A stretch of DNA of 64,000 nucleotides from Phlebotomus papatasi (lineage: Eukaryota > Arthropoda > Insecta > Diptera > Psychodidae). Under the pieces are notes generated by a model. The model worked only from the letters and a program-made list of their open reading frames with translations, ran no database searches and had not been told where the DNA came from. The position numbers and the translations under genes are program-made. Numbering within the stretch: the first letter of the stretch is position 1; each line of letters begins with the position of its first letter. The stretch covers positions 105,834,627 through 105,898,626 of the forward strand of contig NC_077223.1 in NCBI RefSeq assembly GCF_024763615.1, written 5' to 3'. Positions 12,325 to 23,114 of this stretch are shown here, in pieces.

Positions 12325-13089
12325 TTCCGGTACACCTATTGGACGTATTAGGCCAAGAAAATTTTATGAAGTCAAAAATTCACATCCCTTTCTTTCTTAA
12401 ACGTTTTGCATGTGTGTCTCACTCTTTCATAGCCAAAATTCAGTTGAACTAAATTTTATTTGGTCTGAATTTTAAAGGAAGAAGAAGACTCCGAAGAATG
12501 GTATAGACATAGACAATACATTTGAGAAAGAAAGAGCTGTGAATTTCGATTACATGAAGTTTTCCAGATCTAATGGCTCTGGCACACCTTTTAGGACAGG
12601 AAAATTTCATGAAGTCGAAATTCACATGCTTTTCCTTCTTAAAAGCTTTGCATATATCTATCCTACTCTTTCGCTCTCTTCTTTTTTTTGAACACTAAAT
12701 TAAATTTAGTTCAGTCCAATTTTGAGTCGGAAATAGTGGGCTAGACTTACGCAAATCTTTCAAGAATCGGACACGATTTTTGTCTTCATGGAATTTTATC
12801 GATCTAAAAGGTGCAAAAGCCGTAATGGCTCCAACACACCTTTTAGATCAAGAAAATTTCATGAAGTCGAATTTCGGATACCTTTCTTTCTCAAATATTT
12901 TGAATATGTCTATCTCAATCTCTCGCACTCTTCTTCTTCTTTCAAACATCACTCCAAATTCAATTACGCTCAATCGAATTTATTATACAAAAGAATGAGA
13001 TAGTCATATGCAAAACATGTGAGAAAGAAAGGGTTTCGAATTTCGACTTCATGAAATTTTCCTGATCTAAAAGGTGTGCCGGAGCCATA
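12325..13089. mobile_element. Three tandem copies of a 250-265-bp GGCACACCTTTTAGATCAGG element
   Basis: Copies run about 12325-12571, 12572-12824 and 12825-13089. Each begins with a form of ATGGCTCCGGCACACCTTTT followed by GAAAATTTCATGAAGTCG. Each ends with the inverse, CGACTTCATGAAATTTTCC then AAAAGGTGTGCCGGAGCCAT. Interiors carry a polypyrimidine segment (CTATCTCATTC-like, then CTTCTTCTT). Other copies are at 26304 and 52207. The copies have diverged, so the array is old. Open frames at 12780-13003 are shadows of this repeat. Confidence 0.8.
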
Positions 13090-13421
13090 AAGTTCTAAAT
13101 TGGATCCTGATCCAATTTGACTTTTTTCTAAACAGATTAAATTTTGTACTGGTCATTCGTACAGTGTGGTTTAGAAATCACAATGAAACATATTTTTTGT
13201 TTTCTTGGAAGAAATACAAATTCACGGTAAACGTTAATTTCAATTCAGATTGTTCAGTTTTATTTTATTTCTTTGAATAAATTCTTTTGACCTAAAGTTA
13301 ATCTAGACAAACTTTTTAACCTACTGTTTTTTTTGCAAGAAGCCCCTAAGATCTTCAACTGATTTGTGTTGTAGTTAACCTCTCGGACAAGACTATTAAA
13401 GTTTGTTTCAAAATAATCTAA

Positions 13422-13635
13422 TAGGGTAAGATCGGGTAATTTGGAATCATGTCTAATTTTGAACTTTGAGATTTCCTAACAGTTTTAGATGGCAAAAGAA
13501 AGAAACATCGTAGTAGTACCTTCGAACGTAAAATCTTGTACTTCTTCGTTTTTTTTTCTTTGCTCATCTGAAACATTGAAACAATCTCGAAAATTCGAAA
13601 ATAGACATTATTCTGAATTACCACAGCGTACCCTA
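13422..13635. mobile_element. 214-bp MITE with TAGGGTA ends
   Basis: TAGGGTAAGATCGGGTAATT at the left is mirrored by AATTACCACAGCGTACCCTA at the right, and the similarity continues inward (TGGAATCATGTCTA against TAGACATTATTCTGA). Most of the element could form one hairpin. It is non-coding. Confidence 0.75.
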
Positions 13636-13639
13636 CTAG

Positions 13640-14289
13640 AATCGTTGTGCTATCACGTTACATGCTTCTAGTTCATGATGGCTACAATAAGTAAGAATAA
13701 GGGTTAACACCCTTTGTTTAACCCTAACACATCTGAAAATGCCATAAAAATCCATTTAATCTCAATCTCCGTCTTGTTCACTCATTTTCTCTTTTACGTA
13801 CTCACATTATAGTCCTTTTACATCAGAATGCAATTAAAGTCAATCAGGATGTTGTGCAGAAGACCAATCAAATGGAGGAGAAAATTGCAAAAATATTCCT
13901 ATGAATTTGTGTGTAAAAGGGATTGTAGGAAAATTGGCTGAGGCACTCAGGATGTGAAATCCTCTCTGTAAAAATATTGGCTCAAAGTGCACGTAGGGAA
14001 ATGTTTCATCATTACGGAAGTTGCACAAGAGTTCACTATCGGCTTCCTTTTTTTTCTTGCTTCCCCTTCACATCGTTGGATAATTTCGATTATTTTTTTA
14101 CTGAATTGATTGTGGTACAATGATTTTACATTAGTAACGTTTGCTTTATTGATGCAGCAAAATCGAAAATAAGATGTAGATTTTCTGTGTAGGTAAATTA
14201 TATAGTTAGAATCGTTAGAATGGATAGAAAAGGAATAAGACGTAGGTTTTTCAAGGACCAAAATATGAGGAAAATAATTGTTCATTATC
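13640..14289. other. No supported gene
   Basis: This is A+T-rich sequence between two inverted-repeat elements. A minus-strand frame at 13947-14285 encodes a low-complexity translation without a recognisable domain. Confidence 0.4.
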
Positions 14290-14291
14290 TA

Positions 14292-15157
14292 CACCGAGAA
14301 AAATGTGGATGGTAAAATTTACCATCCTCCATACAAAATTCTAATGGCCGGATAGTAAAAAAGTCACCCAGCAAACGCGATATTAAATTGGACTGTCAAA
14401 AATTGTAGAATCTATTGCATGGATAGTAAATTCTAATAGCCGGATGGTAAATTCTAATATCCCCGGATATTAGATTTTACTAGCCGGATGGTAAATTTTA
14501 CTGGCAGGATAGTAAATTTTACTAGCCGGATATTAGAATGAAAAATGTCGGAAAAATTTATTTTTCCTTATTTTCATTGATTTTTGGCCATTGTTTGAGG
14601 GCTTGGGACCCTTCCTGGATGACATTCTCTGTATTTCAAGTCATTTTGGTGCGTGAAAATTGACGACTGCGCCGAGATTTGAACACGCGACCTTTGTGAT
14701 GACAGTCGAGCATCTTCCAGCTGCGCCACGAATTCCTATAATGTATTCAAAGCATATCGGGAACCGTTGCATCGGCACACACGATATTCCAAAATGACAT
14801 TCTAACAGCAGGATGGCACATTTTACTGGCTTGGATAGTAATTTCAATCCAAATTACTATCCTCCGTTAAAATTTAATGTCTTCCAGTTAAATTCTAACA
14901 TCTAATATGCAGCCAGTAAAATTTACTACCCGGATATTAGAATCTAATAGAGGTAAATGTAAAATCTAAATGAAGATAGTAGATTTTACCATCCGACTAT
15001 TAGAATTTACTATCCATAGGATAGTAAATTTTAAAATGTCAAGATGGTAGTTTCTAAATGAAAGTTTCTATGGAGGATGGTATTTTCTACTATATTTTGA
15101 GACAGTAGAATTTAAAGACACGATTTGTAGAAAATACCATCCAAATTTTTCTCGGTG
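14292..15157. mobile_element. 866-bp TA-flanked element made of GGATAGTAAATT repeats
   Basis: CACCGAGAAAAATGTGGATG and its near complement ending TTTTTCTCGGTG form the termini. TA flanks both ends (14290-14291 and 15158-15159). Both halves are filled with imperfect repeats of GCCGGATAGTAAATTCTAAT in both orientations. A less A+T-rich block (about 14580-14800) with a tRNA-like segment sits between them. Ends and TSD resemble the CACTGAG and CACAGAG elements, suggesting one Tc1/mariner-like superfamily with unrelated interiors. Confidence 0.8.
14664..14736 (-). other. tRNA-like segment, probable SINE head, inside the 866-bp element
   Basis: On the minus strand the segment reads through an A-box-like TGGCGCAGCTGG (14717-14728) and then a B-box-like GTGTTCAAATC (about 14676-14686) at tRNA-like spacing. 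Acceptor-stem pairing is poor, so an intact tRNA is unlikely. It is better read as a tRNA-derived SINE head or a decayed tRNA copied into the element. Confidence 0.45.
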
Positions 15158-15201
15158 TACCTCTCGTTTTCGTTACACGATATGTTTTCGTATCGATGTT
15201 A

Positions 15202-15539
15202 CAGTAGAACCCCGCTATAGCCCATATTTGGTTCCAAATTTGACACTTAGGTCGCACTATAGTCCATGTCATTTTTTAAAATTATTAACGACTTTTAGTA
15301 TTGAAATTGCTCGACGGCTTCCACTTTCTTTGCGATTGTGGTACTTGTCCTCGTTCTCTTCATTATGGATCACAATTATCACAACTACTCAATAAAGTTT
15401 GCCAAAAATATTAAAATAATTATGACAACATTGCATGTCGCGTACTAAAAAACATAACCTAACTTAAAATCAGTGTTTTGAAATTAACGGTCGATAAATT
15501 GTGGACTATAGAGCGATGGCCTATAGCGGGGTTCTACTG
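15202..15539. mobile_element. Pogo-like MITE, copy 1 (338 bp)
   Basis: The ends are CAGTAGAACCCCGCTATAG and its exact complement, with TA at 15200-15201 and 15540-15541. The CAGT-type start, TA duplication and retained transposase-like start (minus strand 15295-15363) point to the pogo/Tigger group. Further copies are at 22843 and 40130. The element has no complete transposase and would depend on one encoded elsewhere. Confidence 0.85.
15295..15363 (-). pseudogene. Transposase N-terminal remnant in pogo-like MITE copy 1
   Basis: A 22-residue open frame begins MKRTRTSTTIAKKVEAVEQF and stops two residues later. The basic start and the pattern around KKVEAVEQF resemble the first helix of the CENP-B/pogo-type DNA-binding helix-turn-helix. 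The rest of the protein is missing, consistent with an internally deleted element. The same reading frame is kept in all three copies, although it may simply be inherited from one deleted founder. Confidence 0.55.
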
Positions 15540-15549
15540 TAAATATATT

Positions 15550-16025
15550 AATATTAATATCGTAAGTGCGAGTGACTTCGACACCCTGTTCGTAAGCTTT
15601 TCCTTAATTCTAATGTTTTAGAACGGTTCATACATGGACCGAAGAATTTCAGAAGGATTTAGAAGGATTTCATACATGAAATCCTTCTAAATCGTATAAG
15701 TCGCTTAAAGTTTGTAAAAGTTAGTATTTTTTCACAAACATTGTTCGTAAGAGCATTAAACGAGCATTTATTATTCCTTTACAAACATCTCTTCTTTAAT
15801 TTTTATTTATATGACAAAACTTTACGAACAAATGACAATATTTTACGAACATTTTTGTGTGTTTATAAACATTTACGGAGAAATGTTTGTAACGCAGCAA
15901 AAAATATTCAGCAATTAATCATGTTACGAACAATGTGAAAGAGTAGAAAAATTTACGAACTTAAGTGAGTCCCCAAATGGGAAGTCACAAACATTTGCAA
16001 ACAATTTTACGAAATATTTCTTTCT
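15550..16025. repeat. TTACGAACA-rich repeat debris
   Basis: Words such as TTACGAAC, ACAAACATT and TTCGTAAG recur in both orientations, and a direct repeat GAAGGATTT is seen at 15650-15690. Related words occur at 340-370 and 24630-24860, so this is an old dispersed repeat. No boundaries can be fixed. Confidence 0.4.
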
Positions 16026-16206
16026 ACATTTTTTAATGTTAATTTTACTCCTTTTAAAGGGTAAAATTAACATGAAAAAGGGTAACTTTAACCCCCAATA
16101 CACCTAAAAAGGGTAATATTTACACCGATTTCAGATCAATACTGCAGGGTAAAATGAACATTTCCGGAATGTTATTTTAACTTTTTCGGATTTCTCTCAG
16201 TCAGTG
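16026..16206 (-). mobile_element. CACTGAG MITE, 5'-truncated copy
   Basis: It matches the other CACTGAG copies in reverse orientation (TAACTTTTTCGGATTTCTCTCAG at its right end, interior GATCAATACTGCAGGGTAAA). About 70 bp of the other end is missing. The terminal motif reads CTCAGTCAGTG, a 4-bp duplication shared with the copy at 56720, which marks a subfamily. Confidence 0.75.
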
Positions 16207-17049
16207 TACAATATGCTCAGACTCGTGAGCATGATACTTTTCTCCATGAATTGGAGCCCTAAAATCCTTAATAACCTTTGAAAACTTTGGGTAAATACTA
16301 ACCCGGTACTAAACGAAGATAAATTTAATATGCATATTTCCCAAGATCCCAAGTTTTATATTAAAATGAAAAATATTAGAGTTATCTTCCATCCATGTTT
16401 TGGTTCGTTTATATTCTCTTTAATGTAATTTGCAAGAAATTCTTTTATATTTTTCTATGTTTTTCTTTTGATCATGTTAAACTCATTCTCATGCACATGG
16501 ACAGACGGGACAGACAGTTCCAAAGAAAAATGACACAATTTCATTTTGCAATTTTATGTGTTGTCTCTCTGAATTTAGATTTTTTTACAATTCCACGAAG
16601 ATCTAATCAAGTAATAGCTAATGTTTAAATGATAAACATGTTTAAATATGAGTATCAGTCGAGATGTTACTTTTTATTATACTAAACTTTTTTTTCACCT
16701 AAATATTTCATCCGCTGAAGAAAATTCTCCAAACTATTAAGCTGCCAAGTTTTGGGGGTGGAAATAAACTATTCGAGGCTTGAGGCATTTCCCATTTAAC
16801 TGAGAGTTCTTTCATATGTCTGAGAAAAGGGAGGAAAGTGAACTTGATAAAATTTTAGGCGCTAAACGAACTACTGCAGTTTCCACCCTTTCTGAGCTCC
16901 CATTGCAAGAAAGGGTGTGAGGTCCTTTTAACCCTTCAGTAACACTCATATAAAATTTATTTTTAAGCAGAATCTTAATTTGGTTTCAACGTTTTGAATT
17001 CTAACGCTCACAAACGGAATATCCACAATATCAGAATATCAGAAAAGAC
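16207..17049. other. No supported gene
   Basis: A plus-strand frame at 16395-16628 is hydrophobic and A+T-driven and has no recognisable domain. No repeat family was identified except the unspecific A+T-rich background. Confidence 0.4.
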
Positions 17050-17720
17050 ATTCGAAGATCGATTTCGAAATTTAGAAAAATAGCATTTTGACTTTTCGTT
17101 TCATCAGCGTGGTGGCTCAAAAATTTCTTGTTCGAATTTCGAAGTGATTTTAGTGTGAGCATCTACACTGAATATGACAGATAAAAACACATTCGAGAAG
17201 GAGGGTTTTTTGACTTTCTCTTTTGACAGCTGTCACCTGAATATCGGAGAGCTTTGTGTATTAATCTTCATTCCATTATGATGAAAATCAAAACAACAAA
17301 GCTCATAACATTCTTGATGCATTATAATTTCCTCATAATCAGCGAATAATTCTTTTAAAAACTTCTTAATCATATTTCATACACTTTCTCAACTTTGTGC
17401 TAAAAATTAGTTTGAAAATTCGAACGAAATATATTCACATTCACAGCTAGTGCCTTGGCAAAAAGTGTAAATGAAGTAAATGGAGCTCTATTTGCAAGAA
17501 AAAAAATCGGTGATTTTCGAAAAATTCAAGCTCAATTTCGAATTTTCAAACCAAATATTCGCGCACGTTGGGAAAATTTATGAAATATCGCACTAAGAAA
17601 CTGTTAAAAGTATTAATTAGTGATTATGAGGGAAATTATAATAAAATGAGTCTTGATGCCTTAATTTTTTTAGGTGAAATACTTCGGTAACCATGTGGAC
17701 AACGAGAAGTAAAAATGCCT
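17050..17720. repeat. Diverged inverted pair related to the AAGTAGATTTTGA family
   Basis: The right part (about 17450-17660) carries the family words GGAGCTCTATTTGCA, AATTTCGAATTTTC and GGGAAAATTTATGAAATATC. The left part (about 17100-17420) carries comparable words in reverse complement. The end fragment TTTTGACAGCTGTCACCTGA at 17221-17240 belongs to the family at 10625. This looks like an old foldback arrangement. Confidence 0.45.
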
Positions 17721-18299
17721 TTTCCTTGGCTTTCGAAATCTATTTTCGAATCTTTCAAAATCCAGCTGTGAAGAGCTGTTCTTACCTTTAACAAGCCAAA
17801 AAGAAACATTCGCTCCGTTCAGTAATAACCTTTCGAAGAAACAAATCTACTCCAAAGCCGAGCCAAACCTATTCGAAAATCTACCGAAAACTTAAATTGC
17901 AAGTTCACATACTCGTCGTTTTAGCGCTGATTATTCTACTCCTTCCCAGCAAAACTTCGATCTGCAATTCCGCACTTTTGAAATTTTAACGTTTCTTGTC
18001 ATTCAATCGGATACTTCGTGTGGCTTCGGGATAGTCGTGCGACTTCGTGAGCATCGCGAATTTCTTTCGTGTTTTCTAACCATTTCCTTCCCCTTCGTAT
18101 TTCCTATTATGGCTGATTTAATAATATTGTATTATAACATTATAATAATATTGTAAAAAAAGAGAGTATTCACGTAAAATTGTTGAATAAAAATTGAATT
18201 TTAAATAAATTGAAATACATATTTTTATGTAGTTAAAATAATGTTTAGAAACATTAGAAAGGGTAGAAGAAATGTAGAAATCATCTATATACTCTAAAG

Positions 18300-18475
18300 A
18301 AATTCTGCCGATAATTTTAAAATTTTCTATAGAAATTCTGCAGAAAATTCTGCAGAATTTTCATACAACGATCGGATCCACCTTAGAACAAAATTCTGCA
18401 GAAATTCTGCTGATTTTTCGGCAGTTAGTAATTCAAATCTGACGAATTTCTGCAGAATTCTGCAGAATTTGCCGG
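18300..18475. repeat. AATTCTGCAGAATT palindrome cluster
   Basis: The palindrome AATTCTGCAGAATT and its half-sites recur at least six times, and the flanks (ATTCTGCCGATAATTTT against TTTGCCGGGTGGGTTA) are roughly inverted. It resembles a small foldback element built from one short palindrome. Confidence 0.55.
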
Positions 18476-18805
18476 GTGGGTTACTGAGAAATTTCATTAA
18501 TTTATATAACCTTGCGCGAATTTTAGGTATAATAATTTGAAATTCAGATTACATTCTTTGAAAATTAACAACAGTCTTTCCATCCACAAGATCTTGATAC
18601 TCTCGCAAGGTCATTGAAGTACTGTTCGAATTTCGAAGTGCTCAAATGTCAAAATGTGTCAGTCTTCACTTTGTTGTGAGAAAAAACACAAAGCAATGAC
18701 ATTCATTACTTTTATTCCATTATCTAATCACTCACTAATCACTAAGTAACTCTTGGTCCAAAATTTTGAGTTTTGAATTTTCGAAAATCAACAGTTTCTT
18801 TCCGT

Positions 18806-19214
18806 ACAGAAGTAGATCTTGAAAAATTCGAAAATCTATTTGAAGATCAAAAAAGAGACTTTCTTACTTCTTAATACTTTCGCAAGGTGGCGGAAGTTAC
18901 ATCCTGTTCGAATTTCGAAGTGTTCAAGTGTCAAAATGTGACGTTGTGAGTGTTGTGAGGAAAAAAAACAGAACAACGACGTTTACTGTTCTTGCCCCCG
19001 TATTTAATCACTCCATAATCACTGAGTAACTCTTTTGCCAGTTTTTTAGTGTGATATTTGATAAATTTTCCCCACCTTGTTCGAAAATTTAGTATGAAAA
19101 TTCGAAATTGAATTTGAATTCTTCGAACTTCAACGACTTTTTGTGCAAATAGAGTTCCATTTACCTTTTATCCAAGACACTATTGGAGAATCAAGCTCTA
19201 ATTGTGTTTGTGTC
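18806..19214 (-). mobile_element. AAGTAGATTTTGA family, minus-strand copy (about 409 bp)
   Basis: It starts ACAGAAGTAGATCTTGAAAA and ends near CTCTAATTGTGTTTGTGT. The same sequence is found at 20826-21215 and 63495-63903 in the other orientation, including CACCTTGCGGAAGTA and TTTGACACTTGAGCACTTCG. The short inverted end (AAGTAGAT) is the only terminal symmetry, and there is no ORF. A partial copy lies just upstream (about 18560-18760). Confidence 0.7.
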
Positions 19215-20700
19215 CATTCACATTTTAGCAGAGACATTTTTTTTTAGGAAATCAGACTCCTCCTGTGAGTACATCGATCCATAATATTTTTTGTATAAAA
19301 CATTTCTAGAAACAGAAAATTCAATTTCTTAGCTAATTCAGATTTGATGTCCTCTCCCTGCGATTCTATCTGAATAAATTCCCATTATTTATATGGAATG
19401 TCCCGTAAAATACATAAAATACATAAAATACATCTCGTAAAATGCACTTTTCGTGACGCAATTCACAAATCTCATTTAATGTTTATCCAATTTTTGTACA
19501 TGATCGAATTTTAATCCATCCATTTTTCTTTGATTTTCTTTTTTGCATTTTTTTTTGTAATTCTCTACAAATAAAAGTTAATCAGCTAATTAGTTTTCCA
19601 ACTCTATCAGCTAAGATTCTTTAAGTTTAATTGAATTTTCATAAACAATCTCATCTGCCATAAGCTGATCTAGTCCTATTCATGTTTTTTTTTGTTCAGC
19701 CGTAGAGTCAAACAAAGAAACTTGGTTTTCTTCTCAACTGTTCCATCCATCTTTGTCCTTTTTTTTGAACGAGATTAAAGCTGGATTCGTGCTCTCAGTC
19801 TTGAACTATTCCTCTTGACAGGCATCGTAAATAGCTGCACAAAATTGCTGGGCGAATGTGTCGTCAAATTTACCCCCTTCAAAAGATTCAAAGAGGAATT
19901 TGAGAGAGACAAGGAATGGGTAGGAGAATCCTACCCACCTTATATTGTTTTGTAAGAGAGAAAACGAGTGACTCTTCTCATGTATTCACCCGCATTTTCC
20001 CAACCCTCAAAAGATTTTCCGAGAGTATGTGTGTACTTTTTGGGGGGGAACGCCATCCATTTGTCCCATGTATATTTTACCCATTTACTGTGCTACTACT
20101 CACATTGCGATTTTAGCTCCCCTTTTTTGGACTCATGCCAAAAAAAGAGAAATATGTTGGATGATTTTCGGTTGTGGGTGGAAATATGAGTGAAGGATCG
20201 GTCTCAACTTTGGGCTTAATAAGGGGCACCGGGAGTACCTAAATTTTTCAATCATCATACAACGATTAGTTTTTTTTATAAATTGCCTTACACAAAGTTA
20301 TTAGAGTCTTTCTGTCTATCTTAAAGCTCCGAAAGTGAAAATCATCGAATAGGGGAAAGCTTTCCACTTTTGAACGATTCAAGTTTCGGACAGCTCAATT
20401 TTTCCAATTCCAGCCATTGGCATTGGACAGCTATAAAAATATTATATTATAATGGGTCAAATTCATTAAAAAACATATTGGAAAATATGAGTTGTTCTAA
20501 GCTTGAGTCGTCTTCAGGTAGCGCGCTTTTCCCTAATTTCCTCCTACACCTGGCTCAACTCCCTCTGACAAAGCGTTAGACCGTTTAGTTCTTAAGAACT
20601 TTTCCGACCAGCATCAGATGTTAATTCTTCTGTGAAATTAATGATAGACGTATAAATAAATACAGTAGGTGAGATTGCTAAGAATCTCACTTAATTATTA
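19215..20700. other. No supported gene
   Basis: This is A+T-rich DNA. A short ATAAAATAC tandem run is at about 19407-19435. Frames at 19916-20189 and 20370-20579 have no recognisable domain. An isolated TAGGGGAAAGC terminus-like word occurs near 20349 without a partner. Confidence 0.4.
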
Positions 20701-20701
20701 T

Positions 20702-20745
20702 ACATAGGGGGAAGTGGGGCTACTTTGAGCTGTGGAGCTACAATT
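20702..20745. repeat. Orphan TAGGGGGAAGTGGGGC element end
   Basis: ATAGGGGGAAGTGGGGCTAC followed by TTTGAGCTGTGGAGCTAC is repeated almost exactly at 22221-22260. A complementary end (GCCCCACTTCCCCCTA) lies near 41133-41148. No paired end was found locally, so only a terminal fragment can be supported. Confidence 0.5.
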
Positions 20746-20825
20746 TAAATTAAATTAAAATTCCAGCCGAGACGCATTTGGAGAATGTATCCTGGCTGTG
20801 AGCACACTGATCTATTGAGCCCGAT

Positions 20826-21215
20826 CACAAGTAGATTTTGATTCTCCAATAGTGTCTTGTATAAAAGGAAAATGGAACTCTATTTGCACAAAAAGTCGTT
20901 GACGTTCGAAGAATTCAAATTCAATTTCGAATTTTCATAATAAATTTTCGAACATGGTGGGGAAAATTTATCAAATATCACACTAAAAAGCTAGAAAAAG
21001 AGTTACTCAGTGATTGTGGAGTGATTAAATACTCGGGCAAGAACAGTAAACGTCGTTGATCTGTTTTTTTTACCTCAAAACAATGTGAAGATCGTCACAT
21101 TTTGACACTTGAGCACTTCGAAATTTTAACAAGGATGTAACTTCCGCCACCTTGCGGAAGTATTAAGAAGTAAGAAAGTCTCTTTTTTGGATCTTCAAAT
21201 AGATTTTCGAATTGG
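20826..21215 (+). mobile_element. AAGTAGATTTTGA family, plus-strand copy
   Basis: The start ACAAGTAGATTTTGATTCTC and the interior (GGAACTCTATTTGCAC, then GGAGTGATTAAATACTCGGG, then CCACCTTGCGGAAGTATT) match the copy at 63495 closely. The right terminus (AAGATCTACTT) is missing, so this copy is 3'-truncated. Confidence 0.7.
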
Positions 21216-21319
21216 ATTTAAGTAAATACGCGGTCTTAGAAGTTAGTCAAGGGCCACTATCCTTTGCGTTTTTTTTTAATTCTTTGTAAGCACTTATCAA
21301 GTATTTAATAAGTTCTTAA

Positions 21320-22210
21320 CTCTTTCGCGTCCCACTTTTATTCAGCAAATGAATTCATGTAAAATTGAGTTTTTCCTAATGCTTTATGACCAAATATAAT
21401 AGTTCAGAGAGGAAAAAAATTTTCCATTGCGTGAAAACTCGGAAAAACCCCGGGTCATATATGACCCTGTTGTCCTCAAGGGAAGTGAACATACCATTTT
21501 CAAAATCTATATCACGGGCTTTCTGAGAGATTTTTGCTTGAAGTTATTAATTTGGCCAAAACCATGGCAAATTGGATTGTCTTGATGAACACTGTTCTCC
21601 TGGTGTTCAAGGAATCTTCCTGGTAATCCCTTGAACAGTCACTGTCACAATATTTTGAGTGGTATTTGGCAAAAATAAACTTATCTACATATTTATTCAC
21701 ACACAATACAATTGCACAACATTAGACGCTTGCAGAATACTCTAAAATATTGCAAAATATGTTATAATTCATCAGATATAAGATGAAATGTCCAGGAGCA
21801 CGATGTCCCACCTGCATTTCACAAAGAAAAACAATGTCCCAACTACATTTCGCTATAGGTTTGGGACACGCTTTTCTGGAAAATTGAGAGTAGTTTATTA
21901 TATAAAAATATGCAATATACAATCTTTGGTTATTCTATTTTGTGTTTCTAAAGAACTTTTTGCTGAAAAAAATAAATTAATATAAAAAATTTTAAAAAAG
22001 AAAAGTCATTTCACAAAGTTCGAAATTAGTGATTTTTCATCTCAAATATTTTCTTTTCCTGAATATCTGGAGTCTTGAGAAAATTAGCCAAGAATCTTAC
22101 ATCCTTCTATTATGATGTCGTGCAGAAACCAATTGATTTCAATTAATGTAAATAGTCAAAAAAAATTGTTTTTTCCCCGGGTCATATATAACCCTAATGA
22201 CGCGAAAGAG
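21320..22210. mobile_element. TTAA-flanked piggyBac-like non-autonomous element (891 bp)
   Basis: TTAA lies at 21316-21319 and 22211-22214. Just inside are CTCTTTCGCGTC and GACGCGAAAGAG, an inverted pair. Further in, GGGTCATATATGACCC (a perfect palindrome, about 21454-21469) is mirrored by GGGTCATATATAACCC near the right end (about 22180-22195). TTAA duplication is the hallmark of piggyBac transposition. The interior has no transposase, and the minus-strand frames (21512-21922) are not recognisable. It is inserted next to the repeat that recurs at 20690-20745. Confidence 0.75.
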
Positions 22211-22214
22211 TTAA

Positions 22215-22842
22215 TTATTATACATAGGGGGAAGTGGGGCTACTTTGAACTGTAGAGCTACGTTGATATATGATTTTTTCTCATATTTTTTAAAGGAAGC
22301 TTGACCTGAACTTGAAATTTTCTCATTTATTTTATGTTCTATGAGACAGTATTCTCTAAAATGGAAACAATACTTTAGTAAAATTGGCCAAATATAAATA
22401 CCTTGAACAAAAAGCAAAAAGCAATTGCCCGGTCAATTGTTCTTTTCTTGACAGTTCCATATTACATAGTCCGTTAACATTCTCTATTTTTATTTAAATT
22501 CAGTGTTCGAACAATGTTCGAAATATCATCGAGCACCATCGAAATCAGCTGATGCCAGGAAAAATCAAAACAATGGAATTTTTACTCATAAAACTCTTGT
22601 GAAAACTTTTGAAATATATTTCAAATGAGTCTAGGCATTAGTGAAATTAAAGTTTAGTATAAAAGACATGTGAATAATGTGAACTACATTACTTTTGAAG
22701 ACCTGAAAAATTTCCCGCCTTCGATATTTTTATTACACTAGAGGGCACTGCGTTCAGTGAGAGATTCGAAGGCAATGAAGGTGTCATATTGACTTTTCCA
22801 TTGCTTCTTCGGAAATGATCAATTTCGAAAACGAACGGTCAA
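22215..22842. other. No supported gene
   Basis: It begins with the TAGGGGGAAGTGGGGC terminus described at 20702 and continues as A+T-rich DNA. TCGAACAATGTTCGA near 22506 is a short palindrome. Nothing else is recognised. Confidence 0.35.
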
Positions 22843-23114
22843 TCCACAATTTATCGACCGTTGATTTCAAAACACTTATTTTAAGTTAATTTTAATTATT
22901 TTAATATTTTCGGCAAACTTTATTAAGTAGTTGTGGTAATTGTGATTCATAATGAAGAGAACGAGGACAAGTACCACAATCGCAAAGAAAGTGGAAGCCG
23001 TCGAGCAATTTCAATACTAAAAGTCGTTGATAATTTAAAAAAAATGACATGGACTATAGTGCGACCTAAGTGTCAAATCTGGAACCAAATATAGCCTATA
23101 GCGAGGTTCTACTG
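22843..23114 (+). mobile_element. Pogo-like MITE, copy 2, left end missing
   Basis: The right end CTATAGCGAGGTTCTACTG with TA at 23115-23116 matches copy 1. The interior is the reverse complement of copy 1 with few differences. The first ~45 bp, including one terminal repeat, is absent, so this copy could no longer move. Confidence 0.8.
22952..23020 (+). pseudogene. Transposase N-terminal remnant in pogo-like MITE copy 2
   Basis: The same 22-residue frame as in copy 1 (MKRTRTSTTIAKKVEA at its start) is intact and ends in TAA at the same place. The stop is therefore ancestral to the copies and not a later mutation. Confidence 0.55.

Noticed and set aside
14664..14736. Functional tRNA gene on the minus strand
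   Set aside because: Acceptor stem does not pair and the segment lies inside a repetitive transposable element.
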